This document shows positions 11,354-19,168 of a DNA stretch of 20,022 nucleotides, one piece after another. The notes under the pieces were generated by a model. The model saw only the letters and a program-made list of their open reading frames with translations, made no database searches and was not told the origin of the DNA. A program made the translations under genes and the position numbers. The stretch comes from CALJIC01 sp039805565 (GTDB taxonomy: Bacteria; Chloroflexota; Chloroflexia; Chloroflexales; Roseiflexaceae), in assembly GCA_039805565.1 (NCBI GenBank), contig JBDLTZ010000342.1, forward strand, positions 1 to 20,022, given 5' to 3'. How positions within the stretch are numbered: the first letter of the stretch is position 1; each line of letters starts with the position of its first letter.

Positions 11354-11364
11354 AGCGATCTCAA
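11336..11364 (-). promoter_or_regulatory. Promoter of katG
   Basis: On the minus strand TTGAGA (11364-11359) and TATTAT (11341-11336) are 17 bp apart; each matches the sigma70 consensus at five of six positions. Transcription should start near 11329, leaving a leader of about 46 nt to the ATG at 11283. Confidence 0.65.
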
Positions 11365-11399
11365 ATACCTTCTGCCTATGGCAGCGATAGGAAAGGACT

Positions 11400-12290
11400 A
11401 TGGAGCTGCACCAGCTGCGCTACTTCGTGGCGGTGGCCGAGACCGGGGGGTTCGTGCGCGCGGCGCAGCGCTGCAATGTGGCGCAGCCGTCGCTCAGCCA
11501 GCAGATCATCAAGCTCGAGCAGGAGCTGGGGCAGCCGCTGTTCGAGCGCGTGGGGCGCTCGGTGCGGCTCACGGCGGCCGGCGAGGCGCTGCTGCCGCGG
11601 GCGCGGCGCATCCTCCTGGAGGTGCAGGACGCGCGGGCGCAGATCGTCGGGGAGGTCGAGGCCGGCAAGGGGCGGCTGACGGTCGGCGTGATCCCGACAG
11701 TGGCGCCCTACCTGCTGCCGGACGCAGTGCGAAGCTTCCAGCAGAGCTACTCGGAAGCGCACGTGACCGTCCTCGAGCGCCTGACCGAGCGGCTGATCGC
11801 CGGGCTGGTGGCGCTCGAGATCGACGTGTGCGTACTCAGCCTGCCGATCGACAACCCGCAGATCGCCACCACGGTGCTGTGCGAGGAGGCGCTGGTGGTG
11901 GCCCTGCCGCACGGCCACCCACTCTCCACGCGGGCGGCGGTCGCGGTCGAGGAGCTGCGCGGCGCGCCGTTCATCGCGCTGGACGACGAGCAGTGCTTCG
12001 GGCAGCAGGTGAGCGCGTTCTGCTACGAGCGCCAGGTGAGCCCGGCGGTGGTCTGCCGGGTGACACAGCTCTCGACGATGCTGCGGGGCGTGACGGCCGG
12101 GATGGGGGTGGCGCTGGTGCCGCAGACGCTTGCCGCCACCGAGGCCGGCGCCTGCGTCTACCGTCCGATCGCCGAGGCCGCGCCCAGCCGCACCATTGTG
12201 GCCGCCTGGCACGCGGGGCGGCGACCCTCGCAGCTGGCGCTGCACATGATCCAGCACCTGCGCGAGCATCTGGCCCAGCTGTGCCGATGA
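11400..12290 (+). CDS. oxyR: OxyR-type LysR-family peroxide-sensing regulator
   Basis: A 296-residue LysR-type transcription factor. Residues 1-60 are the winged helix-turn-helix (MELHQLRYFVAVAETGGFVR, AAQRCNVAQPSLSQQI); the effector domain starts near residue 90. C199 and C208 in DDEQCFGQQVSAFCYE fall at the same numbers and spacing as the E. coli OxyR peroxide-sensing pair, which forms a disulfide on oxidation. Together with the divergent katG this makes an OxyR assignment strong. Additional cysteines occur at 25, 144, 161 and 219. Start is the ATG at 11400 with AAAGGA close upstream. A small DsrE-like gene follows after 74 bp with no visible terminator, so the two may share a transcript. 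Confidence 0.92.
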   Translation: MELHQLRYFVAVAETGGFVRAAQRCNVAQPSLSQQIIKLEQELGQPLFERVGRSVRLTAAGEALLPRARRILLEVQDARAQIVGEVEAGKGRLTVGVIPTVAPYLLPDAVRSFQQSYSEAHVTVLERLTERLIAGLVALEIDVCVLSLPIDNPQIATTVLCEEALVVALPHGHPLSTRAAVAVEELRGAPFIALDDEQCFGQQVSAFCYERQVSPAVVCRVTQLSTMLRGVTAGMGVALVPQTLAATEAGACVYRPIAEAAPSRTIVAAWHAGRRPSQLALHMIQHLREHLAQLCR

Positions 12291-12364
12291 CACTCTGCAG
12301 CAGATCCGCGGCTATCTGGTAGGATGGCAATCGGCTATCGACCAAACAATCAGAAGGGACAGCA

Positions 12365-12730
12365 ATGAAAGTCGCCTACATCTTCGCCACGTCGGGGCAC
12401 ACGGCCAGCTACAAGCTCGGGAAGATGATCCTGCCGCAGCTCGAGGCCGGCACGCACGGCGTGCAGGTCGTGGGAATGATGTTCTTCGACGACAACAACT
12501 ACGTGCTGCGCGCGGGAGACCCGATCGGGGAGCGGCTCGCGAAGGTGGCCCAGGAGCAGGGCATCCTGCTGATGATGTGCGACCAGTGCGCCATCGAGCG
12601 CGGCCTGGCCGAGGGCGAGCCGGGGAGCTGCCGCACCGTGGGCACGGTGGCTGGGGTCCACGTCGGCTGCTTCCCGGATCTGTACGGCGCGCTGGCGCAG
12701 AGCCCGCCGGACCAGGTCATCACGCTGTAG
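12365..12730 (+). CDS. DsrE/DsrF-like small sulfur-relay-type protein with a CDQC motif
   Basis: A 121-residue soluble protein starting MKVAYIFATSGHTASYKLG, a Rossmann-like beta-alpha opening typical of DsrE-family proteins. It carries C72 and C75 in LLMMCDQCAIERGL, C89, and C102 in HVGCFPDLYGAL, and ends with PPDQVITL. DsrE-type proteins carry persulfide sulfur on conserved cysteines. Here a CxxC pair suggests either persulfide transfer or disulfide exchange. It resembles the DsrE-related proteins annotated as SaoD, as far as I can recall, but I am not sure. AAGGGA lies about 6 nt before the ATG. Its position directly after an oxyR-type gene hints at a redox or thiol-stress role; that is inference. 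Confidence 0.75.
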   Translation: MKVAYIFATSGHTASYKLGKMILPQLEAGTHGVQVVGMMFFDDNNYVLRAGDPIGERLAKVAQEQGILLMMCDQCAIERGLAEGEPGSCRTVGTVAGVHVGCFPDLYGALAQSPPDQVITL

Positions 12731-12760
12731 GGGCAGGCCCGCCGCAGCCCCCGGTACAGC

Positions 12761-12815
12761 ACAGAGGCCGCAGAGAGCACGAGGGGGCGACCCCTGTGTT
12801 CTCTGCGGCCTCTGT
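12761..12815. terminator. Very long GNRA-capped hairpin between convergent genes
   Basis: Sixteen perfectly complementary bases (12761-12776 with 12800-12815) are continued by GCAC/GTGT, a bulged G at 12781, AGGGG/CCCCT, and a GCGA tetraloop (12787-12790). That is about 25 base pairs with one bulge and one G-U pair. It sits between the converging DsrE-like and SH3b genes, 30 bp and 20 bp from their stops, so bidirectional termination is likely, although no T-run follows. The arms consist of near-repeating 9-bp words (CACAGAGGC, CGCAGAGAG, CACGAGGGG). Confidence 0.6.
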
Positions 12816-12834
12816 CGCGTGGCCGGCCGGTGCG

Positions 12835-14382
12835 CTACTCGGAGACCGGCACGCGCCGCGCCACCTCGGGGTCCACCGTGAGCAGCGTGCGGTTAACCCA
12901 GCCGGTCACGCCGCGCACATTCGTGATCTGGTACCAGTTGCCGTCGGTGGTCTTGGCAAGGAGCTGGACCGTCTCGCCAGCGTTGATCTGATCGAGCACG
13001 TTGCCCTGCAGGTTAGGGGCGGCGCGCACATTGCCGCCGTTGAACACCAGTGCGGTGAGCCCGGTGCTGGGCGGGGCCGCCTCGGGCGTGACGGGTGCGG
13101 GCGTGGCAGGGGCGGGCAGCGCCTCGAGCGTGGCCGGCAGCGGGGTGGGCACTGAGGCGTTGGAGACCGGCAGCGAGCGGCGGTCCTCCAGGGCCACCTC
13201 GAGCAGGGTGACGCTCACCCAGCCGGTGATCCGGCGCTCGTTGGTGATCTGGTACCAGGTGCCGTCCTCGGTGCGCGCCAGAAGCTGGACCGTCTCGCCA
13301 GCGTTGATCTGGTCCAGCACCTCACCGCGCAGGTTCGGCGCAGCGCGCACATTGCCGCCGTTGAACACCTGGGCCGTGGGCCCGTTGGTCGGGGCCTGTC
13401 GCGGGAGCTGCGCTGCGGCCTCGGTGACCGTCAGCAGCGTGCCGCTCACCCAACCCTCGGCCTCGGCGCTGCGCAGCAAGTACCACTGGCCGTCTGGGCT
13501 GAGGGCCAGGAGCTCGACCACCTCGCCCGCGCTCACCTGGCCCAGCACCTCACCCGAGGTGTTAGGCTGCTGGCGGATGTTGCCGCCGTTCCGGACCGTA
13601 GCTGTGAGGGCCTGCGTCGCCGCGACCTCGGGGGTGGGCTCGGCCGGCTCGGGCGTAGCGGCAGGCTCAGCCGTGGCCTGCGGGGTGGGCTCAGCCGTGG
13701 GGGCGGCGGTGGGCGCGGCGACGGCCGCCTGGTAGAAATCCCCGGCGAAGTTCGGCAGCACCGTGACGGTGGCCGGCTCCGAGGTAAGCACCGTGCCGTC
13801 AGCCAGCGTCGAGACCAGCGTCACGCTGTACTGCTCGTCCTGCTGCGGTGTGGGCGCCCCCTCGATACGGTCGAGCGTCATCGTCACGCGGCCCGATTCG
13901 GCCGTGGCCACGGCCGAATCGGGGTTGAACCACGGGAAGTCCTGCTCCCCCTGCTTCATCGTAGCCGTGACTGCGGCGCCGTCGGCCAGCGTGGTGTCGG
14001 CGCGCACCACGATCTTCCCCTGGCCGGCGACCTCGGCGGTCACGCCGGAGATTGTGGGTGGCGGGCCAGCAGTCGGAGCATCTGCCGTCTCGGAGCCGGG
14101 CTGGAAGAGGGTCAGCGCCAGGGAGGCGAGCACGCCGATCACCACGAGCGGGATCAGCACCGCGAGCGCCTTCACCGCAGGCGACGCGTTGCGGAAGCGG
14201 TCGCCGAGGGTGGTCGGCTCCTCGTAGGGGAGCGAGGTATAGTCGATCGCGTCGCCGATCTCAGGCGGCGGAGCGTCATCGGCGCCGGCGCGGCGGCGGC
14301 GGATCAACACCAGCGCCGCCACCGCCACCACCAGCACGATGACGATCACGGCGAGGGCGATAGGGTTCTGGAGCAGGTCCAT
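12835..14382 (-). CDS. Membrane-anchored protein with three bacterial SH3 (SH3b) domains
   Basis: A 515-residue protein of unknown role. It has two hydrophobic segments, residues 9-27 (followed by RRRR) and about 70-93, so both ends of the intervening loop may be cytoplasmic with the C-terminus outside. Residues 110-210 form a beta-rich domain (FPWFNPDSAVATAESGRVT region). A Pro/Thr/Ala/Glu linker (about 221-255) precedes three SH3b repeats at about 262-320, 336-398 and 444-504. Each has the pattern NGGN(I/V)R..PN..G.VL.Q..AGE.V.LLA..DG.WY and ends in GWV. SH3b domains often bind cell-wall peptides or glycans. The ATG at 14382 has AAAGGA about 11 nt upstream. Repeats two and three are almost identical at the DNA level, suggesting recent duplication or conversion. 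No enzymatic domain is visible. Confidence 0.85.
   Translation of the reverse strand: MDLLQNPIALAVIVIVLVVAVAALVLIRRRRAGADDAPPPEIGDAIDYTSLPYEEPTTLGDRFRNASPAVKALAVLIPLVVIGVLASLALTLFQPGSETADAPTAGPPPTISGVTAEVAGQGKIVVRADTTLADGAAVTATMKQGEQDFPWFNPDSAVATAESGRVTMTLDRIEGAPTPQQDEQYSVTLVSTLADGTVLTSEPATVTVLPNFAGDFYQAAVAAPTAAPTAEPTPQATAEPAATPEPAEPTPEVAATQALTATVRNGGNIRQQPNTSGEVLGQVSAGEVVELLALSPDGQWYLLRSAEAEGWVSGTLLTVTEAAAQLPRQAPTNGPTAQVFNGGNVRAAPNLRGEVLDQINAGETVQLLARTEDGTWYQITNERRITGWVSVTLLEVALEDRRSLPVSNASVPTPLPATLEALPAPATPAPVTPEAAPPSTGLTALVFNGGNVRAAPNLQGNVLDQINAGETVQLLAKTTDGNWYQITNVRGVTGWVNRTLLTVDPEVARRVPVSE
12962..13372 (-). repeat. Near-identical SH3b-coding DNA repeats
   Basis: A 29-bp stretch is identical at 12962-12990 and 13283-13311, and the 27 bases ending just after each NGGNVRAAPN-coding region also match (near 13022-13048 and 13343-13369). 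These lie in SH3b repeats three and two. The first SH3b repeat has diverged much further. Confidence 0.7.
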
Positions 14383-14455
14383 CGTTTACGACATCCTTTC
14401 GATCTACGCGGCCTAGTGCTATGAAGCCGGAAGCCCCGTAAAGTCTAACGATATC

Positions 14456-14465
14456 ATCATATGAT
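14456..14465. promoter_or_regulatory. AT-rich palindrome in the divergent SH3b-protein/accD region
   Basis: ATCATATGAT is a perfect 10-bp palindrome inside an unusually AT-rich patch (about 14445-14468) of an otherwise GC-rich region. It lies about 75 bp before the SH3b-protein start and 90 bp before the accD -10. It could be an operator or part of a minus-strand promoter; the evidence is only the sequence itself. Confidence 0.3.
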
Positions 14466-14543
14466 AACTCAGGCGGCGATGCAAGCCCATCGCGCGGCGC
14501 AGATGCCCATCCGTAGCCCCTGGCCCTCAGTTTGTTAACCGTA

Positions 14544-14552
14544 TGCTATAAT
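14544..14552 (+). promoter_or_regulatory. Extended -10 promoter of accD
   Basis: TGCTATAAT is a perfect extended -10. No convincing -35 exists at the usual distance. The expected start near 14559 leaves a leader of about 27 nt carrying GAGGGTGAG ahead of the ATG at 14586. Confidence 0.65.
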
Positions 14553-14585
14553 AGCCTGACGTTTGTACCCCGAGGGTGAGAATAG

Positions 14586-15485
14586 ATGAAAGACCTGTTC
14601 CGGCGCGGGCCGAAGCGTTTCACGCCGGCCGAGCGCGACAATGGGCAGCAGATCCCAGATAATATGTGGGTCAAGTGCCCGACGTGCGGCGACCTGACCT
14701 ATGTCAAGCAGCTTCAGGACAACCTGAAGGTCTGCAAGTGCGGCCACCACATGCGGCTCAGCGCGCGCGAGTGGCTCGGTCTGGTAGATGCGGGCTCGTT
14801 CGCGGAGGAGGACGCCGGCATCGCCCCGCTGGACCCGCTCGAGTTCGTGTCACCGAAGGACAACTACGCGCAGAAGATCGCCGAGAGCCAGGGCCGCACC
14901 GGTATGGCGGACGCGATCGTGAGCGGCGCGGCGCAGATCCACGGCCGGCCGGTCCAAGTGTCGGTGGCGGAGTTCGGCTTCATCGGCGGCTCGATGGGCA
15001 GCGTATTCGGGGAGAAGGTCGCGCGGGCGGCCGAGCGGGCGGCCGAGCGCGGCGTGCCGCTGGTGACCGTCAACGCCTCGGGCGGCGCGCGCATGCACGA
15101 GGGCGTCCTCTCGCTCATGCAGATGGCAAAGGTCAACATGGCGCTCACTCGCCTGGCGGACGCCGGGCAGCCGCACATCGCAGTGCTGGCGGATCCGTGC
15201 TACGGCGGCGTGATCGCGTCGTTTGCCTCGGTGGCGGACGTGATTATCGCTGAGCCGGGGGCGAACATCGGCTTCGCCGGCCGGCGCGTGATCGAGCAGA
15301 CCATCCGGCAGAAGCTGCCGCCCCACTTCCAGACCGCCGAGTTCTTTCTGGACCACGGCATGGTGGATATGGTGGTGGCGCGCTCGGATCTCCGCGCAAC
15401 GATCGGGAAGCTGCTCGGACTGTACGACCGTACCTCTGCGAAGGCCGTGCCCGCCTGCGACGACCTCGCACTCTTGAAAGCCTGA
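14586..15485 (+). CDS. accD: Acetyl-CoA carboxylase carboxyltransferase subunit beta
   Basis: With AccA this subunit moves the carboxyl group from carboxybiotin to acetyl-CoA, making malonyl-CoA for fatty-acid synthesis. The 299-residue protein opens with MKDLFRRGPKRFTPAER and a zinc ribbon: C31 and C34 in KCPTCGDL, then C50 and C52 in LKVCKCGHHMRL. The crotonase-fold core carries GFIGGSMGSVFGEKVARA (131-148), NASGGARMHEGV (163-174), DPCYGGVIASFA (203-214) and EPGANIGFAGRRVIEQTI (223-240), which shape the oxyanion holes and CoA site. The second zinc pair is CxC instead of the CxxC of E. coli AccD, one residue short. The gene has its own promoter and is followed by accA after 138 bp on the same strand; no terminator with a T-run separates them, so they are probably one transcript. 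Confidence 0.96.
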   Translation: MKDLFRRGPKRFTPAERDNGQQIPDNMWVKCPTCGDLTYVKQLQDNLKVCKCGHHMRLSAREWLGLVDAGSFAEEDAGIAPLDPLEFVSPKDNYAQKIAESQGRTGMADAIVSGAAQIHGRPVQVSVAEFGFIGGSMGSVFGEKVARAAERAAERGVPLVTVNASGGARMHEGVLSLMQMAKVNMALTRLADAGQPHIAVLADPCYGGVIASFASVADVIIAEPGANIGFAGRRVIEQTIRQKLPPHFQTAEFFLDHGMVDMVVARSDLRATIGKLLGLYDRTSAKAVPACDDLALLKA

Positions 15486-15497
15486 AATGACATGTGT

Positions 15498-15518
15498 AAA
15501 GCTCAAAGGTAAAAGGTA
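15498..15518. repeat. Short heptanucleotide repeat between accD and accA
   Basis: Three consecutive 7-bp units: AAAGCTC, AAAGGTA, AAAGGTA. It is followed by two AACGTTC words nine bases apart (about 15521-15536). Confidence 0.6.
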
Positions 15519-15547
15519 GCAACGTTCAGAACGTTCGATGTGCAAGC

Positions 15548-15567
15548 CAGCGCAGAGATCAGCGCTG
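15548..15567 (+). promoter_or_regulatory. Small hairpin in the accD-accA spacer
   Basis: CAGCGC (15548-15553) pairs with GCGCTG (15562-15567) across an 8-nt loop. With no T-run after it, it is more likely an mRNA processing or stability element than a terminator. Confidence 0.3.
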
Positions 15568-15572
15568 CGGCA

Positions 15573-15621
15573 CGTTGCGATCCACACGTTGCGCTTTGCG
15601 CTTTGCACGTTGCACCTTGCA
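15573..15621. repeat. Heptanucleotide tandem repeat directly upstream of accA (consensus CKTTGCR)
   Basis: Seven consecutive 7-bp units: CGTTGCG, ATCCACA, CGTTGCG, CTTTGCG, CTTTGCA, CGTTGCA, CCTTGCA. One unit is degenerate. The array ends 2 bp before the accA ATG at 15624 and occupies the place where a Shine-Dalgarno site would be expected. Confidence 0.85.
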
Positions 15622-15623
15622 CT

Positions 15624-16481
15624 ATGAACACACTCACCCCCTGGGACAAGGTTCAGATCGCCCGTCACCCGCAGCGGCCAAAGGCGCTTGACTACGTGCG
15701 CGCGCTGTGCGAGGACTTCGTGGAGCTGCACGGCGACCGCCGCTTCGGCGATGACCAGGCTATCGTCGGCGGCCCCGCGCGCTTTGACGGCCGCACCGTG
15801 ATGGTCATCGGGCACCAGAAGGGCAAGGATACGCGCGAGAACATGCGGCGCAACTTCGGCATGCCCCGCCCCGAAGGATACCGTAAGGCGCTGCGCCTGT
15901 TCCAGCACGCCGAGAAGTTCGGCATGCCGCTGCTCTGCTTCATCGACACCCCCGGCGCCGACCCGAGCATGCAGTCCGAGGAGCGCGGCCAGGGCAATGC
16001 GATCGCCGAGAACATCCTGGTGATGGCCGCTCTCAAGGTGCCGATCATCGCCACGGTGATTGGCGAGGGCGGCAGCGGCGGCGCGCTGGCGATCGGTGTG
16101 GCTGATAGGCTGCTGATGCTCGAGCACTCGGTCTACTCTGTGGCGGCCCCCGAGGCTAGCGCCGCCATTCTCTGGCGCGACGCCGCCAAAGCCTCCGAGG
16201 CGGCCAGGGCCATGCGGATCACCGCGCAGGACCAGCTGGCGCTCGGGATCGCCGACGCGGTGGTGCCCGAGCCTGAGGGCGGCGCGCACAACAACCACGA
16301 AGCCACCACCACCGCGCTGGGCAGTGAGATCCGCGCCCAGCTCGTGGGCCTCTCCCGCCTCGCTGTCCACGAGCTGCTCGCGCAGCGCTACCAGAAGTAC
16401 CGCGAGATCGGCCGCTACCAGGAGCTCCAGCACGCCCTCCTCCAGAGTGAGGAGGCGGCTGAGGGGATGATCTTCCCGTAG
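15624..16481 (+). CDS. accA: Acetyl-CoA carboxylase carboxyltransferase subunit alpha
   Basis: This is the partner of AccD and binds carboxybiotin. The 285-residue protein starts MNTLTPWDKVQIARHPQRPK and carries FGDDQAIVGG (41-50), IGHQKGKDTREN (62-73), FGMPRPEGYRKALRL (78-92), FIDTPGADPSMQSEERGQG (106-124) and GEGGSGGALAIGV (147-159), all matching the family. It lacks the helical N-terminal region of about 55 residues found in E. coli AccA. The frame stays open upstream to an ATG at 15540, but that extension is translated heptamer repeat and unlike AccA, so 15624 is preferred. No Shine-Dalgarno site precedes it; the heptamer array lies there instead. A strong terminator follows 27 bp after the stop. 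Confidence 0.95.
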   Translation: MNTLTPWDKVQIARHPQRPKALDYVRALCEDFVELHGDRRFGDDQAIVGGPARFDGRTVMVIGHQKGKDTRENMRRNFGMPRPEGYRKALRLFQHAEKFGMPLLCFIDTPGADPSMQSEERGQGNAIAENILVMAALKVPIIATVIGEGGSGGALAIGVADRLLMLEHSVYSVAAPEASAAILWRDAAKASEAARAMRITAQDQLALGIADAVVPEPEGGAHNNHEATTTALGSEIRAQLVGLSRLAVHELLAQRYQKYREIGRYQELQHALLQSEEAAEGMIFP

Positions 16482-16489
16482 GGAATGTT

Positions 16490-16506
16490 CGCACACCACG
16501 TGTGCG
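16490..16506. other. Short perfect hairpin after accA
   Basis: CGCACAC (16490-16496) pairs with GTGTGCG (16500-16506) over a 3-nt loop, immediately before the main terminator. It has no T-run of its own and may add stability to the 3' end. Confidence 0.4.
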
Positions 16507-16507
16507 G

Positions 16508-16544
16508 GGCCTGGGGGCTGCGGCCTCCAGGCCATTTTTCTTTT
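16508..16544 (+). terminator. Intrinsic terminator of the accDA unit
   Basis: An 11-bp stem, GGCCTGGGGGC (16508-16518) with GCCTCCAGGCC (16523-16533), has one G-U pair and a TGCG loop. It is followed directly by ATTTTTCTTTT. This is the clearest rho-independent terminator in the window. Confidence 0.9.
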
Positions 16545-16563
16545 GGAGGGGCTGCGCCCCTCC
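16545..16563. other. Perfect 8-bp hairpin following the accDA terminator
   Basis: GGAGGGGC (16545-16552) pairs with GCCCCTCC (16556-16563) over a TGC loop. It begins right after the terminator T-run. Together with 16490-16506 and 16508-16533 it forms three hairpins in a row. Between 16564 and 16641 I see only C-rich sequence without a gene. Confidence 0.5.
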
Positions 16564-16641
16564 TAACTTCCCCGCTGGCGCCGCCCGCCCCCCTCTCATC
16601 CACCTCTCACCTATACCCGTACTTTTGTACTGATACTACCC

Positions 16642-16670
16642 TTGACGCTGTCCCCGCAGGTTGCTATAAT
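16642..16670 (+). promoter_or_regulatory. Near-consensus sigma70 promoter of prkA
   Basis: TTGACG (16642-16647), 17 bp, TATAAT (16665-16670), with TGC before the -10. It is the best promoter in the window. Transcription should start near 16677, which is 284 nt before the prkA ATG. Confidence 0.85.
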
Positions 16671-16676
16671 ACGTGT

Positions 16677-16960
16677 ACCTGGTATCCCAGGTCTCCCACA
16701 TCCACTCCCTAGAGACCAAAGCTGTATACACATCGTCGTAGAGCGGACGGAACGGTCCGGCTCTTTCGGAGTACCTACCGCATCGTAACCGTGGCCCGAA
16801 AGATGCGATAGGGAGTGTTCAGCAACTGGTGCACCTTAGCAAGGCCGCCCCATCGGAGCCGCGCAGCAATAGCCGCGCGCCCGAAGGTGCGGCCGCCCTT
16901 GTCACCCCCGCTGGCGTGCGCCTACGGGCGGCTGACGGCTACTAGCCAGGAGGACAACAG
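16677..16960 (+). promoter_or_regulatory. Long structured 5' leader of prkA (candidate cis-regulatory RNA)
   Basis: Pairings found by eye, in order: a hairpin at 16741-16763 (GAGCGGAC with GTCC-g-GCTC); CTTTCGG (16763-16769) with CCGAAAG (16796-16802); CCTACCGCAT (16774-16783) with ATGCGATAGG (16803-16812, one mismatch), which crosses the previous pairing; GCACCTT (near 16831) with AAGGTGC (near 16884); GCCGCCC with GGGCGGC (ending near 16932); and GGCT-act-AGCC (near 16938-16948) touching the AGGAGG ribosome site at 16948-16953. No conserved core of a riboswitch class I know (TPP, cobalamin, SAM, c-di-GMP, c-di-AMP, fluoride, guanidine, T-box) is recognisable. Function is inference. Confidence 0.5.
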
Positions 16961-19033
<2,073 letters not shown>

Positions 19034-19038
19034 CCCTG

Positions 19039-19159
19039 CCCTCACCCCCCTGCCCCCCTCTCCCTGTGGACGAGGGGGGTGTGGGAGCGGGGGAGCCGAG
19101 CTCTCCTGCTGCTCCTCCCCCTCCCCGCGCAGGGAAGGGGGCGGGGGGAGGGGTGATGG
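19039..19159. repeat. REP/MITE-like imperfect inverted repeat between prkA and yhbH
   Basis: A C-rich arm at 19039-19066 (CCCTCACCCCCCTG start) is matched in reverse by a G-rich arm at 19130-19159 (ending GGGGTGATGG). Smaller hairpins lie inside, for example CCCCTCCC with GGGAAGGGG around 19116-19140. The block nearly fills the 135-bp gap. Similar words (CTCTCCCTG, GGGGGGTGAGGG) occur between the convergent genes at 6929-6967, which suggests a dispersed element. It has strong strand asymmetry within each arm and no coding potential. Confidence 0.6.
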
Positions 19160-19168
19160 AGTAGAAAT

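Noticed and set aside
15540..15623. Extended N-terminus of AccA from the ATG at 15540
   Set aside because: The added 28 residues are a translation of the spacer hairpin and heptamer repeats, with three cysteines and no similarity to AccA; family homology begins at MNTLTPWDKV.
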